Source: Spirochaetia bacterium UBA6919 (GTDB taxonomy: Bacteria > Spirochaetota > UBA6919). From it: a stretch of DNA of 6,887 nt. Both the position numbers and the translations under genes were made by a program. Where the stretch lies: NCBI GenBank assembly GCA_002450905.1, contig DKAT01000102.1, positions 1 to 6,887 on the forward strand. The letters run 5' to 3'. The notes under the pieces were generated by a model. That model was not told where the DNA came from, did not search any database, and saw only the letters and a program-made list of their open reading frames with translations. This document shows, piece by piece, positions 1-5,639 of this stretch. The first letter of the stretch is position 1, and each line of letters opens with the position of its first letter.

Positions 1-21
1 TACAGGAGAAAATACCCTACT

Positions 22-126
22 GTCAGATTAAATCTTGTCTTTTACAACTTACCCGCCCGAAATCTAATAGAATGACAAAATGATGAGTTATGATATTAGT
101 CTATAAACTGTTACAACAAATCTGAC
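22..126. repeat. Short inverted repeat pair, possible remnant of a small mobile element
   Basis: An 8-base sequence GTCAGATT at 22-29 recurs as its exact reverse complement AATCTGAC at 119-126, enclosing about 90 noncoding bases. Just inside the arms both ends are AT-rich and loosely similar, but no longer match is visible. This could be the outline of a small element of MITE type, or chance. No transposase or target duplication is visible. Confidence 0.2.
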
Positions 127-130
127 CTTT

Positions 131-466
131 TTATAGTAAGATTTGTAGCTGATTAAGAACCTTCAGTTCAACTGCTTTTTCTAACATATCCTGCCATTTC
201 TTGAACTTTGTGTTATTCTTGATAAACTTATTCCATTCTTTCTTTGAAATCTTATCAAAATCATCACCTGACTTTATTTCAAATCCACCTTCCTTAAACA
301 TGTCTTCCACAGAAGTAAATCTCGTATATTCTTTCAGAAAATCTTCTGTGAATAATTCTTCAAGTGATAGGGAAGATTTTTCTTCTGTTAATTTTTCTGG
401 CATATTGTTAAAGATCGTGTATGAAATTACTGAATCAAATGTAATATATTCATACTGATATGTCAA
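131..466 (-). CDS. Hypothetical small acidic protein
   Basis: I do not recognise this family with confidence. The reading frame gives 111 residues, rich in Glu, Asp and Lys, with no signal peptide or membrane segment. It looks largely helical, with aromatic and hydrophobic positions spaced through charged stretches (for example the SVEDMFKEGGF segment around residues 52-62 and NKFIKNNTKFKKW around 79-91), which suggests a real folded protein. The start is uncertain. The first possible codon is a TTG at 464-466 with no Shine-Dalgarno sequence, and that TTG is part of a perfect TTGACA hexamer. An ATG at 401-403 (residue 22) would give a 90-residue protein. It lies 57 bases downstream of hicB on the same strand, so it could be co-transcribed or have its own promoter. 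It ends in TAA at 131-133. Confidence 0.5.
   Translation of the reverse strand: MTYQYEYITFDSVISYTIFNNMPEKLTEEKSSLSLEELFTEDFLKEYTRFTSVEDMFKEGGFEIKSGDDFDKISKKEWNKFIKNNTKFKKWQDMLEKAVELKVLNQLQILL
438..466 (-). promoter_or_regulatory. Possible promoter for the small hypothetical gene
   Basis: On the minus strand a perfect -35 hexamer TTGACA (466-461) is followed, after 17 bases, by TACATT (443-438), a 4-of-6 match to the -10 consensus. If used, transcription would begin near 431, favouring the ATG at 401-403 as the start of the downstream gene. It overlaps the N-terminal part of the longer reading frame, so both cannot be right. Confidence 0.3.
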
Positions 467-523
467 TAATTATTATCATTTTGTGGTTATTCTTCTATTC
501 TTACTCCCATAATACCAGTTTAA

Positions 524-739
524 TTATTTATTCGTATAGCTATTATGTACACGAGGTTCTGGTATGGTTCGATTGAGATCTTTGGCTGTTTCTATCCAAA
601 AAGTTATTGCTTCTTTAATATTAGTCAGAGCATTTTCTTGAGTATCACCATGCGCCATGCATCCTGGTAGATCTGGTACCTCTGCAACAAATACATTATC
701 CTCTTTACTCCACCAGAGGACAATCTCATATTTATACAT
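524..739 (-). CDS. hicB: HicB-family antitoxin (short form)
   Basis: This is the antitoxin of a type II HicAB system. In the family it binds the HicA RNase and blocks its active site. The 71 residues form the degraded RNase H-like HicB fold: an N-terminal strand MYKYEIVLWW, then the hallmark F-V-A-E-V-P-D-L-P-G-C-M-A-H-G-D-T (about 17-33), then a helix with NALTNIKEAI (36-45), and an IPEPR tail. There is no C-terminal helix-turn-helix or ribbon-helix-helix domain, so this is the short one-domain type and autorepression may need another element. The ATG at 737-739 has a strong Shine-Dalgarno sequence (AGGAGA) and overlaps the hicA stop by one base (TAATG), which implies translational coupling. 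Length and motifs look intact. Confidence 0.9.
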   Translation of the reverse strand: MYKYEIVLWWSKEDNVFVAEVPDLPGCMAHGDTQENALTNIKEAITFWIETAKDLNRTIPEPRVHNSYTNK

Positions 740-987
740 TATTTGTCTCCTATATTATATTTTGATAATATGTTACGGATTTGACGAACCTGATATTCCT
801 TTGCTTTGTTATTATTTTTTTGTAAGTTAAGCTCTACTATATCTTCCCTCGTGAAGATGTGATGACTACCTTTGATCCTCTCATCAAAACCTATGCTTAT
901 TAACAAGTTGCATAAATCAGAGAAGTTAATATTATTATCCGAACTACCTTCCATTATCTTCGTAAACAGTTTATCTATTTTGGACAT
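739..987 (-). CDS. hicA: HicA-family toxin (mRNA interferase)
   Basis: HicA toxins are small dsRBD-like RNases that degrade mRNA in a translation-independent way and are neutralised by HicB. The 82-residue product shows the family pattern. A helix with FSDLCNLLISIGF (about 22-34) is followed by the KGSHHIF motif (39-45), with the conserved, probably catalytic His at 42, and then by a final helix, YQVRQIRNIL (65-74). The toxin is encoded first and overlaps hicB by one base, the classical hicAB order. The ATG at 985-987 has only a weak GAG as ribosome binding site and itself overlaps the stop of an upstream remnant frame (TAATG), so its translation may once have been coupled to that gene. The toxin looks intact, including the active-site region. 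Confidence 0.88.
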   Translation of the reverse strand: MSKIDKLFTKIMEGSSDNNINFSDLCNLLISIGFDERIKGSHHIFTREDIVELNLQKNNNKAKEYQVRQIRNILSKYNIGDK

Positions 988-1106
988 TATGAAATCTCAA
1001 TTGTGGTATTCATAAAACCTATCTCATGAACGATTTTATAATTATATTCATATAATTTCGAACCTCTGAAACATGGTTCGAGAGCTTCATCAAGATAGTG
1101 TTGATA
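987..1106 (-). pseudogene. C-terminal remnant of an unidentified gene upstream of hicA
   Basis: On the minus strand an open stretch of 39 codons without a credible start runs from 1106 to a TAA at 987-989, where the stop overlaps the hicA ATG by one base. The translation looks protein-like (Y-L-D-E-A-L-E-P-C-F near residue 4, then a mixed hydrophobic/charged tail ending in T-I-E-I-S). It is preceded by an in-frame TAA (1107-1109) and a further open stretch of about 14 codons, so the gene may be 5'-truncated and nonsense-broken. I cannot name the family. The TAATG junction, identical to the hicA/hicB junction, is the main argument that this was a real gene of the same operon. Confidence 0.35.
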
Positions 1107-1155
1107 TTACGACTTCAATTTTAAAAGAGTTTTGGTATAGAACAAGAAATATTAA

Positions 1156-1755
1156 TTATATTTCATTAATTATTTCTGATAATTGCAATTGAAATCCTGG
1201 TAGAATATCTTCTCCTAATAACACCCTATTAAAATTATCTACTATCTCTACCTCTGTAGATGGTCTATAAATATATGCCTTTTCTTCCAAATGATCAATA
1301 AGCCATGCTAATTTACAGCCATTTCCCATCCATTCTCTCATTTTTAATTTTAATCTTTCTAAGATATCACTTTCTGATCGAAGTTCAGCTATGAAATCTG
1401 GACAAAATGGTAAAAAATTCTTTCGTTTCTCTAATGGAATAGCTTTCCAGTGATCCATTTTAATAAAAGAAACATCTGGTGATCTCATTGCTCTGTTTGG
1501 AAATATAATACCAGCACTAGAGCTTTATATTATTCCTATTTTAGTTTGTTTACTCCATTCAGTAAAATAATATGTTAGTGTAGCTTCACGAATACCAGCT
1601 TCTCCTCCAACAGGAAACATAATCTCTATTTTACCTTCTTTGATTCGTTCAATACGAGCTTCTTTATTTAATTCGCAAAAATGTAGTAATTTATCATCAT
1701 CTGAAAAATCAATTAGATCATCAAAATCAAGTACAACAGGTATGGTTTCCAACAT
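1156..1755 (-). pseudogene. Uma2-family (DUF820) putative PD-(D/E)XK nuclease, interrupted by one stop codon
   Basis: Uma2 proteins are predicted restriction-endonuclease-fold nucleases of unknown target, common as multicopy families. Read through one in-frame TAA at 1525-1527 (codon 77), the frame gives about 198 residues, close to the usual family length. Before the stop lies the E-G-K-I-E-I-M-F-P-V-G-G-E region. After it come SSSAG, then MRSPDVSF (about 90-97), FLPF.PDF, the AELRS motif with the putative catalytic Glu near 124, Lys residues near 136-138, a helix ending in AWLID, and IYRP with a VLLGEDILPGF tail. The SPD, ELRS and Lys positions are the expected active-site set. In relatives an aromatic residue often stands where the stop is, so a TAT/TAC to TAA change would explain it. 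The start is unclear: ATG at 1753-1755 suits the family best, with ATG at 1774-1776 and TTG at 1810-1812 possible; none has a Shine-Dalgarno sequence. Confidence 0.8.
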
Positions 1756-1864
1756 TGAATTAATTATAATGTTCATATTTACTAATATAACAAAGAGATA
1801 TTTATTAGTCAATTAGAATTTACCCATCCCCGCACTTTTTCCTATTTGGAATATAAGTATCTAA

Positions 1865-2734
1865 TTACCAGCTCTTTTCACCGTCTAAAGTACCGATCGA
1901 TGCCTCTGTCCAACAGTGGTTACTATCTGCAATGGATTCCATCTCATCATATATTTCATAGATAATATCATCCAGTTCCTTCTCAGTCGTGTAAGGTATA
2001 GTGAGAGTATACTCCCAGCTGTAGGGATCTTCCTGGGCTGGATCGTACTGAGCTAAACAGTATCTTTCTATTTCCTTTCTGGATTTCTTCATGCCCCGAA
2101 CAAACTTGCTATTCCTTTCTACTCTTAAATGGAGATTCAGCTTGATTTCCTTCGGATCCTTCTTCTCTTTAAGGATTTTAGCTTCTTTAGTACGGAGATA
2201 TCTGTACAAAGTAGACTTTGACACATTTAACGTGTCACATACTTTTTTAACAGGGATAGATACATCCTTCATCATCTCTACTGCTAGTTTAAGCTTGGTG
2301 TCATCCATGGATTTAGGTCGTCCTCCTAGTCTCCCTCTTGATCTGGCGGACTTAAGACCAGCCTGAGTACGTTCACTGATAAGATCCCGTTCAAACTCGG
2401 CAAGTGATGCAAAGATATGGAAGATCAACTTACCAGAACTTGTTGTTGTATCGATATTTTCCTGAAGACTCTTAAAACCAATTCCAAGCTCATTAAAATG
2501 ATTTACAAGCTCAATAAGATGTTTGATTGATCGCCCTAAGCGATCCATCTTCCAGACAACAAGAGTATCGCCTGCTTTAAGGATATTTAGTGCCTGATCA
2601 TGACCAGGACGGGATGTTTTAGTTCAACTCACTTTATCAGTAAAGATTTCATCGCATCCTACTTTTTTTAAGGCGTCCTTTTGAAGATGGAGATTCTGAT
2701 CCAATGTCGAAACACGTGCGTAACCAACTTTCAT
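1865..2734 (-). pseudogene. Serine recombinase (resolvase/invertase family) with C-terminal extension, interrupted by TGA at codon 37
   Basis: Small serine recombinases cut and rejoin DNA at short paired sites through a phosphoserine link. Reading through TGA at 2624-2626 gives 289 residues. The N-terminus, MKVGYARVSTLDQN, carries the nucleophile Ser9. Then come TDKVS-stop-TKTSRPG, MDRLGRS (63-69, with catalytic Arg65 and Arg68), a long E-helix with LAEFERDLISERT (about 111-123), GRLGGRP (134-140), and a helix-turn-helix (about 160-182, VKKVCDTLNVSKSTLYRYL). The stop replaces the Gly of the conserved S-G-x-K segment, so GGA to TGA explains it. Beyond residue 187 is an extra region of about 100 residues with several Trp and acidic stretches, absent from Tn3- or Gin-type enzymes. 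A product restarted at Met63 (2546-2548) would lack Ser9 but keep DNA binding. There is no clear ribosome site at the ATG (2732-2734). Confidence 0.88.
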
Positions 2735-2751
2735 AGATTAAATATAACACC

Positions 2752-2789
2752 AAAGTCTTAATAGTCTAGTATAATAATATTAAGACCTT
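2752..2789. repeat. Inverted repeat upstream of the recombinase, candidate crossover or operator site
   Basis: GTCTTAATA (2755-2763) is repeated in reverse complement as TATTAAGAC (2778-2786). The match extends imperfectly outward to 2752 and 2789. The centre falls on a TA dinucleotide (2770-2771). A further copy-like half, ACCTTAATA, follows at 2785-2793. The overall span of about 32-38 bp, the imperfect interior and the TA centre suit a dimer-binding site of a small serine recombinase. It sits just upstream of that gene. Its role in recombination or autoregulation is inferred. Confidence 0.45.
2768..2773 (-). promoter_or_regulatory. Probable -10 element of the recombinase promoter
   Basis: TATACT on the minus strand (5 of 6 to the consensus) lies 33 bases before the recombinase ATG, inside the inverted repeat. 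No good -35 hexamer is visible 16-18 bases upstream. Binding of the recombinase to the repeat would cover this element, which would fit autorepression. Confidence 0.3.
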
Positions 2790-2803
2790 AATAAATAGAA
2801 TGA

Positions 2804-3256
2804 TTATCGTCACTTAACTCGTTGTATCAAATTTGGGGTGCAGTCCAATTTCTAGACTCTAATAATCAGATACGTTTAATTCATAAACATCAAAATGGAT
2901 ATGACTATACTCAAAGATCTTGGTTTTATTATTCTTCTAAACGAAAATTGCTACTTGTATCATATTTAATTTACAGTGTAAGACATACCCGCAGAAATGC
3001 AAAACCTTATGATCGAACATTTATTTCCCAAAATAATGTTATTTTGTATTCAAAACCTTCTTTTACCAGCAACAAAATTAAAATCCTTAACATGACAGAC
3101 CAGGTCACTGACATTCAGGAAGGATAAGAAGAATATCATAAAAAATTTGGAAAGAACAAATGGTATAAAATCCGTTTTGGTTCAAAGAAACCAATGATCG
3201 GATGGATATTCGGAAATTATTTAGAGCCTATCAAATTAATGAAAAACATTTATTAA
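2804..3256 (+). pseudogene. SH3-domain protein fragment, 5'-truncated and interrupted by TAA
   Basis: On the plus strand a frame opens after a TGA at 2801-2803 and runs to TAA at 3254-3256, with one internal TAA at 3125-3127. Numbered from the first possible start (TTG at 2822), the region up to about residue 65 is of unknown type, with a WFYYSSKRK segment near 34-42. The rest is a bacterial SH3 domain: NNVILYSKPSFTSNKI (about 71-86), then ILNMTDQVTDIQEG before the stop, then KWYKIRF (113-119) and the hallmark GWIFGNYL (127-134). Such domains bind cell-wall or protein ligands, often in exported proteins. No signal peptide or ATG start is present, so the true N-terminus is missing; the left edge abuts the inverted repeat at 2752-2789. 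The stop falls in the variable loop between SH3 strands. It is the only accessory gene on the plus strand. Confidence 0.7.
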
Positions 3257-3334
3257 AGATAATAAGCTATTTGTAGGTTACTAAAAGGCTTATGAAGCTT
3301 GTAAATTAACTATCTATAAGATATACTTGTCTGA

Positions 3335-3355
3335 AAACCAAACATCTATTGATGT
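3335..3355 (-). terminator. Weak possible terminator downstream of tRNA-Val
   Basis: On the minus strand ACATC-AATA-GATGT (3355-3342) forms a 5-bp hairpin followed by TTGGTTTT. The stem is short and AT-rich, so this is only a candidate for the end of the tRNA or his transcript. Confidence 0.2.
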
Positions 3356-3387
3356 GATCCAATTTGTGAGATTGTGGGTTTGATATT

Positions 3388-3461
3388 TGGGCGGTACTAG
3401 ATTCGAACTAGTGACCCCTTGCGTGTCGAGCAAGTACTCTAACCAACTGAGCTAACCGCCC
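3388..3461 (-). tRNA. tRNA-Val (anticodon GAC) with C33
   Basis: The minus strand folds into a complete cloverleaf. The acceptor stem GGGCGGT/ACCGCCC has discriminator A (3388), as expected for valine. The D arm is GCTC-AGTTGGTTA-GAGT, the anticodon stem is CTTGC/GCAAG, the variable loop is GGGTC, and the T arm is ACTAG-TTCGAAT-CTAGT. The anticodon loop TCGACAC places GAC at 3425-3427, which reads valine codons GUC and GUU. Position 33, nearly always U, is C here (3428). CCA is not encoded. The gene lies about 100 bases downstream of hisF on the same strand and could be on its transcript; no strong terminator is visible between them. Its 3' end faces the accessory region. Confidence 0.95.
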
Positions 3462-3564
3462 TCAATTTCTAAGGGTAATTAAAAATAATCAGGTTTCACT
3501 TAAAATGCAATAACAATTTAAAATAATTTAGAAATCCTCATAATAATTTTCGGACAGGATGAAA

Positions 3565-4323
3565 TTAATTCTTTACACTAATATTTTGAGATCGTAGATA
3601 ATCACGGACTTGTTTGATCGAAATTTCCCGAAAGTGAAATATAGATGCAGCCAAAACAGCTGAAGCTTTTCCAAGAGTAAATCCCTCTAAAAGATGTTGC
3701 ATCTCCCCAACACCTCCCGATGCAATCACAGGGATATGCACAGCTTCAGAAATGGATTTAGTTAGTTCCAGATCATACCCCTGACGTGTCCCATCCCGAT
3801 CCATGCTGGTGAGCATAATTTCTCCTGCACCCAGCTCCTCAACCTGTTTTGCCCACTCTATAGCATCCTTATAAGTATTCTCTCTCCCCCCTTTGATAAA
3901 GACATTAAATCCACCTTTATCATTTCTTTTCGCATCAATTGCTACAACAATACATTGGGTACCAAATATTCTTGCTCCCTGTCTGATAATTTCAGGATTT
4001 TTAACAGCGGCAGAATTCATAGAAACCTTATCGGCTCCAGCTTTCACAAGTCTTCTCATATCCTCTACATTGCGAATCCCACCACCTACTGTAAATGGGG
4101 TATATATATTATCAGCTACCTGTTTAGCAATATCAAAAATCATATCCCGTTTATCAGATGTTGCTGTGATGTCCAGGAAGATGATTTCATCTGCCCCTTC
4201 CTCATCATAAAACTTTGCATTCTCAAGAGGATCTCCTGCATCTACCAGATTTACAAAATTTACACCCTTGACAACACGCCCCTGATTAATATCAAGACAT
4301 GGTATAATTCTCTTAGCCAGCAT
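3565..4323 (-). CDS. hisF: Imidazole glycerol phosphate synthase cyclase subunit HisF
   Basis: HisF is the cyclase half of IGP synthase. It takes ammonia channelled from HisH and converts PRFAR into IGP, the next histidine intermediate, and AICAR, which returns to purine synthesis. The 252 residues form the standard single-domain (beta/alpha)8 barrel. It starts MLAKRIIPCLDI, with catalytic Asp11, and carries the second catalytic Asp130 in VVAIDAKR. Phosphate-binding loops are seen at FTVGGGIR (77-84), at SMDRDGT (173-179) and at IASGGVG (200-206). Length is typical. The ATG at 4321-4323 has a good AGGAG site six bases upstream, inside the end of hisA; the two genes overlap by 11 bases, implying coupled translation. 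It is the last gene of the visible his block. No residue appears to be missing. Confidence 0.97.
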   Translation of the reverse strand: MLAKRIIPCLDINQGRVVKGVNFVNLVDAGDPLENAKFYDEEGADEIIFLDITATSDKRDMIFDIAKQVADNIYTPFTVGGGIRNVEDMRRLVKAGADKVSMNSAAVKNPEIIRQGARIFGTQCIVVAIDAKRNDKGGFNVFIKGGRENTYKDAIEWAKQVEELGAGEIMLTSMDRDGTRQGYDLELTKSISEAVHIPVIASGGVGEMQHLLEGFTLGKASAVLAASIFHFREISIKQVRDYLRSQNISVKN

Positions 4324-5041
4324 GGATCTCCTCTAGTGCCTCCCCAAGCTCGAGTTTCTTTTCGTAAAGGGCTTTTCCTATAATAACTCCCTTTAATCCT
4401 TTTTTCTCCAAAGGAATTAGTCTTTTCACATCATTAAGCTGAGAGACCCCACCTGACGCAATAATCTTCATCTTTGTATTCTCTAAAATCTTGTCGTAGA
4501 AATCAACATTAATCCCTGTTAACATACCATCCTGTTTTATATCAGTAACTATCAGTTCTTTGATTCCATGATCCTTTATTATTTTTGCGAAATCATAGAG
4601 GTGAGTATCTGTAATATCCTTCCAGCCATGTATAGCAACAAAATAATTCATCACATCTATTCCCACAATCAACTGTTTTGAATATCTTTTCGACGCATCT
4701 TTGAGAAAATCTTTATCCTTATATGCAGCACTACCCACAATAATTCTTTGAATACCAATCTCCATATACTTCTCAATTGTGCGGATATCTCGAATTCCTC
4801 CACCAATCTCAATATCTACCTTCACGCTATTACGAATGTCTTGAATGAGATCAATATTTTTGGGGATACCTTCAAATGCACCATCAAGATCAACAATATG
4901 GATCAGCTTTGCCCCTTTACTTTCCCAAATCTTTGCCTGTTGAACAGGGGAATTGGAATAGACTGTCTCCTGATTGGGGTCTCCTTGGGTTAATCGGACG
5001 CAACATCCATTTTTTATATCAATTGCTGGAATGATTAGCAC
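4313..5041 (-). CDS. hisA: ProFAR isomerase HisA
   Basis: HisA, a (beta/alpha)8 barrel, opens the ribose of ProFAR by an Amadori rearrangement to give PRFAR, the substrate of the HisH/HisF complex encoded on either side. I place the start at GTG 5039-5041, giving 242 residues that begin MLIIPAIDIKNG, the usual HisA N-terminus. GGAG (5048-5051) stands six bases before this GTG. A TTG four codons earlier (5051-5053) overlaps that ribosome site and is unlikely to be the start. With this start the catalytic Asp8 (PAID) and Asp129 (VGID) fall at their usual places. Other landmarks are VDLDGA (about 51-56), the phosphate loop IEIGGGIRD (77-85), HGWKD (138-142), DIKQDGMLTG (167-176) and IASGGVS (194-200). 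It overlaps hisH by 23 bases and hisF by 11, and appears intact. Confidence 0.96.
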   Translation of the reverse strand: MLIIPAIDIKNGCCVRLTQGDPNQETVYSNSPVQQAKIWESKGAKLIHIVDLDGAFEGIPKNIDLIQDIRNSVKVDIEIGGGIRDIRTIEKYMEIGIQRIIVGSAAYKDKDFLKDASKRYSKQLIVGIDVMNYFVAIHGWKDITDTHLYDFAKIIKDHGIKELIVTDIKQDGMLTGINVDFYDKILENTKMKIIASGGVSQLNDVKRLIPLEKKGLKGVIIGKALYEKKLELGEALEEIHAG

Positions 5042-5639
5042 ATATTTCTCCAAAGTTCTTAATGATTTGTAAGCCTATACGTTGGCTCTTTTCTGGATGG
5101 AATTGGGTTGCAAAAATATTTTTATATTCTATTGCAGATGTGAAGGATAATCCGTAATCTGTAGTAGTCGATATAATCGATTCCTCTTCAGGAATAGCAT
5201 AATAGGAGTGGACAAAATAAAAATAAGATCCACTCAAAATACCATCGAGGAGATGAGTTGATTTTTTTATCTCAATTTGATTCCAGCCAATATGGGGTAC
5301 TTTTTCATCTGTTTTAAAGCGGGTCACATGACCTTTTAATATACCTAATCCCTTCTGAGATCCAAATTCATCACTGGATTCAAATAATAGTTGAAGGCCA
5401 AGACATATTCCTAATAAGGGTTTACCAGATTGAACAAAAGATTTTATCACATCAGTAAAGCCCTGATCATTCAAACAGGTCATGGAATCACCAAATGCCC
5501 CAACTCCTGGTAATACGAGTCCACTGGCATCTTTGATAGAATTGGGTTTATCAATTATTTCTGCCTGATATCCAAAGTGATTAAAGGCCTTTTTAACATT
5601 ATTAAGATTTCCTCTCCCATAATCTATGATTTGGATCAT
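5019..5639 (-). CDS. hisH: Imidazole glycerol phosphate synthase glutaminase subunit HisH
   Basis: HisH is a class I (triad) glutamine amidotransferase that hydrolyses glutamine and feeds ammonia to HisF. The 206 residues carry the full set of motifs: IIDYGRGNL (4-12), the oxyanion-strand PGVGAFG (44-50), nucleophile Cys79 in GICLGLQLLF, HIGWNQ (116-121), YFVHSYY (141-147), and the His181/Glu183 pair in QFHPEKSQ. Length is normal. The ATG at 5637-5639 directly follows the hisB stop with no spacer (TAA then ATG), with AGGGG as ribosome site inside hisB. Its 3' end overlaps hisA by 23 bases. The gene order puts the two synthase subunits around hisA, as in many his operons. Nothing is odd. Confidence 0.97.
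   Translation of the reverse strand: MIQIIDYGRGNLNNVKKAFNHFGYQAEIIDKPNSIKDASGLVLPGVGAFGDSMTCLNDQGFTDVIKSFVQSGKPLLGICLGLQLLFESSDEFGSQKGLGILKGHVTRFKTDEKVPHIGWNQIEIKKSTHLLDGILSGSYFYFVHSYYAIPEEESIISTTTDYGLSFTSAIEYKNIFATQFHPEKSQRIGLQIIKNFGEICANHSSN
5042..5051 (-). promoter_or_regulatory. Ribosome binding site that fixes the hisA start
   Basis: GGAG at 5048-5051 on the minus strand, followed by AAATAT and GTG (5041-5039), gives ideal spacing for GTG. The longer frame's TTG at 5051-5053 shares a base with this site, so it cannot be served by it. Confidence 0.7.

Noticed and set aside
53..64. CCGCCC-GAAAT resembles the tRNA-Val 3' end (CCGCCC-AAAT), as if it were an attachment-site duplicate.
   Set aside because: The match is short, broken by one base and in the opposite orientation to the tRNA, so it cannot be a direct repeat flanking an integrated element.
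1071..1190. A 39-codon plus-strand frame starting MVRELHQDSVD.
   Set aside because: It lies antisense to the hicA-upstream remnant and the Uma2 3' end, lacks a ribosome site and matches nothing I recognise.
2091..2366. A 91-codon plus-strand frame opposite the recombinase.
   Set aside because: It is antisense to conserved recombinase motifs and has no recognisable domain.
1525..3127. An alternative genetic code as explanation of the internal stops.
   Set aside because: The stops are of two kinds (TAA and TGA), and TAA also ends intact hisF, hisA and hisB, so no simple reassignment fits.
3462..3564. A terminator between hisF and tRNA-Val.
   Set aside because: No stable hairpin followed by a U-run could be found there.
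3893..4993. Plus-strand frames of 80-140 codons opposite hisF and hisA.
   Set aside because: They are antisense shadows of well-supported his genes and show no family motifs.
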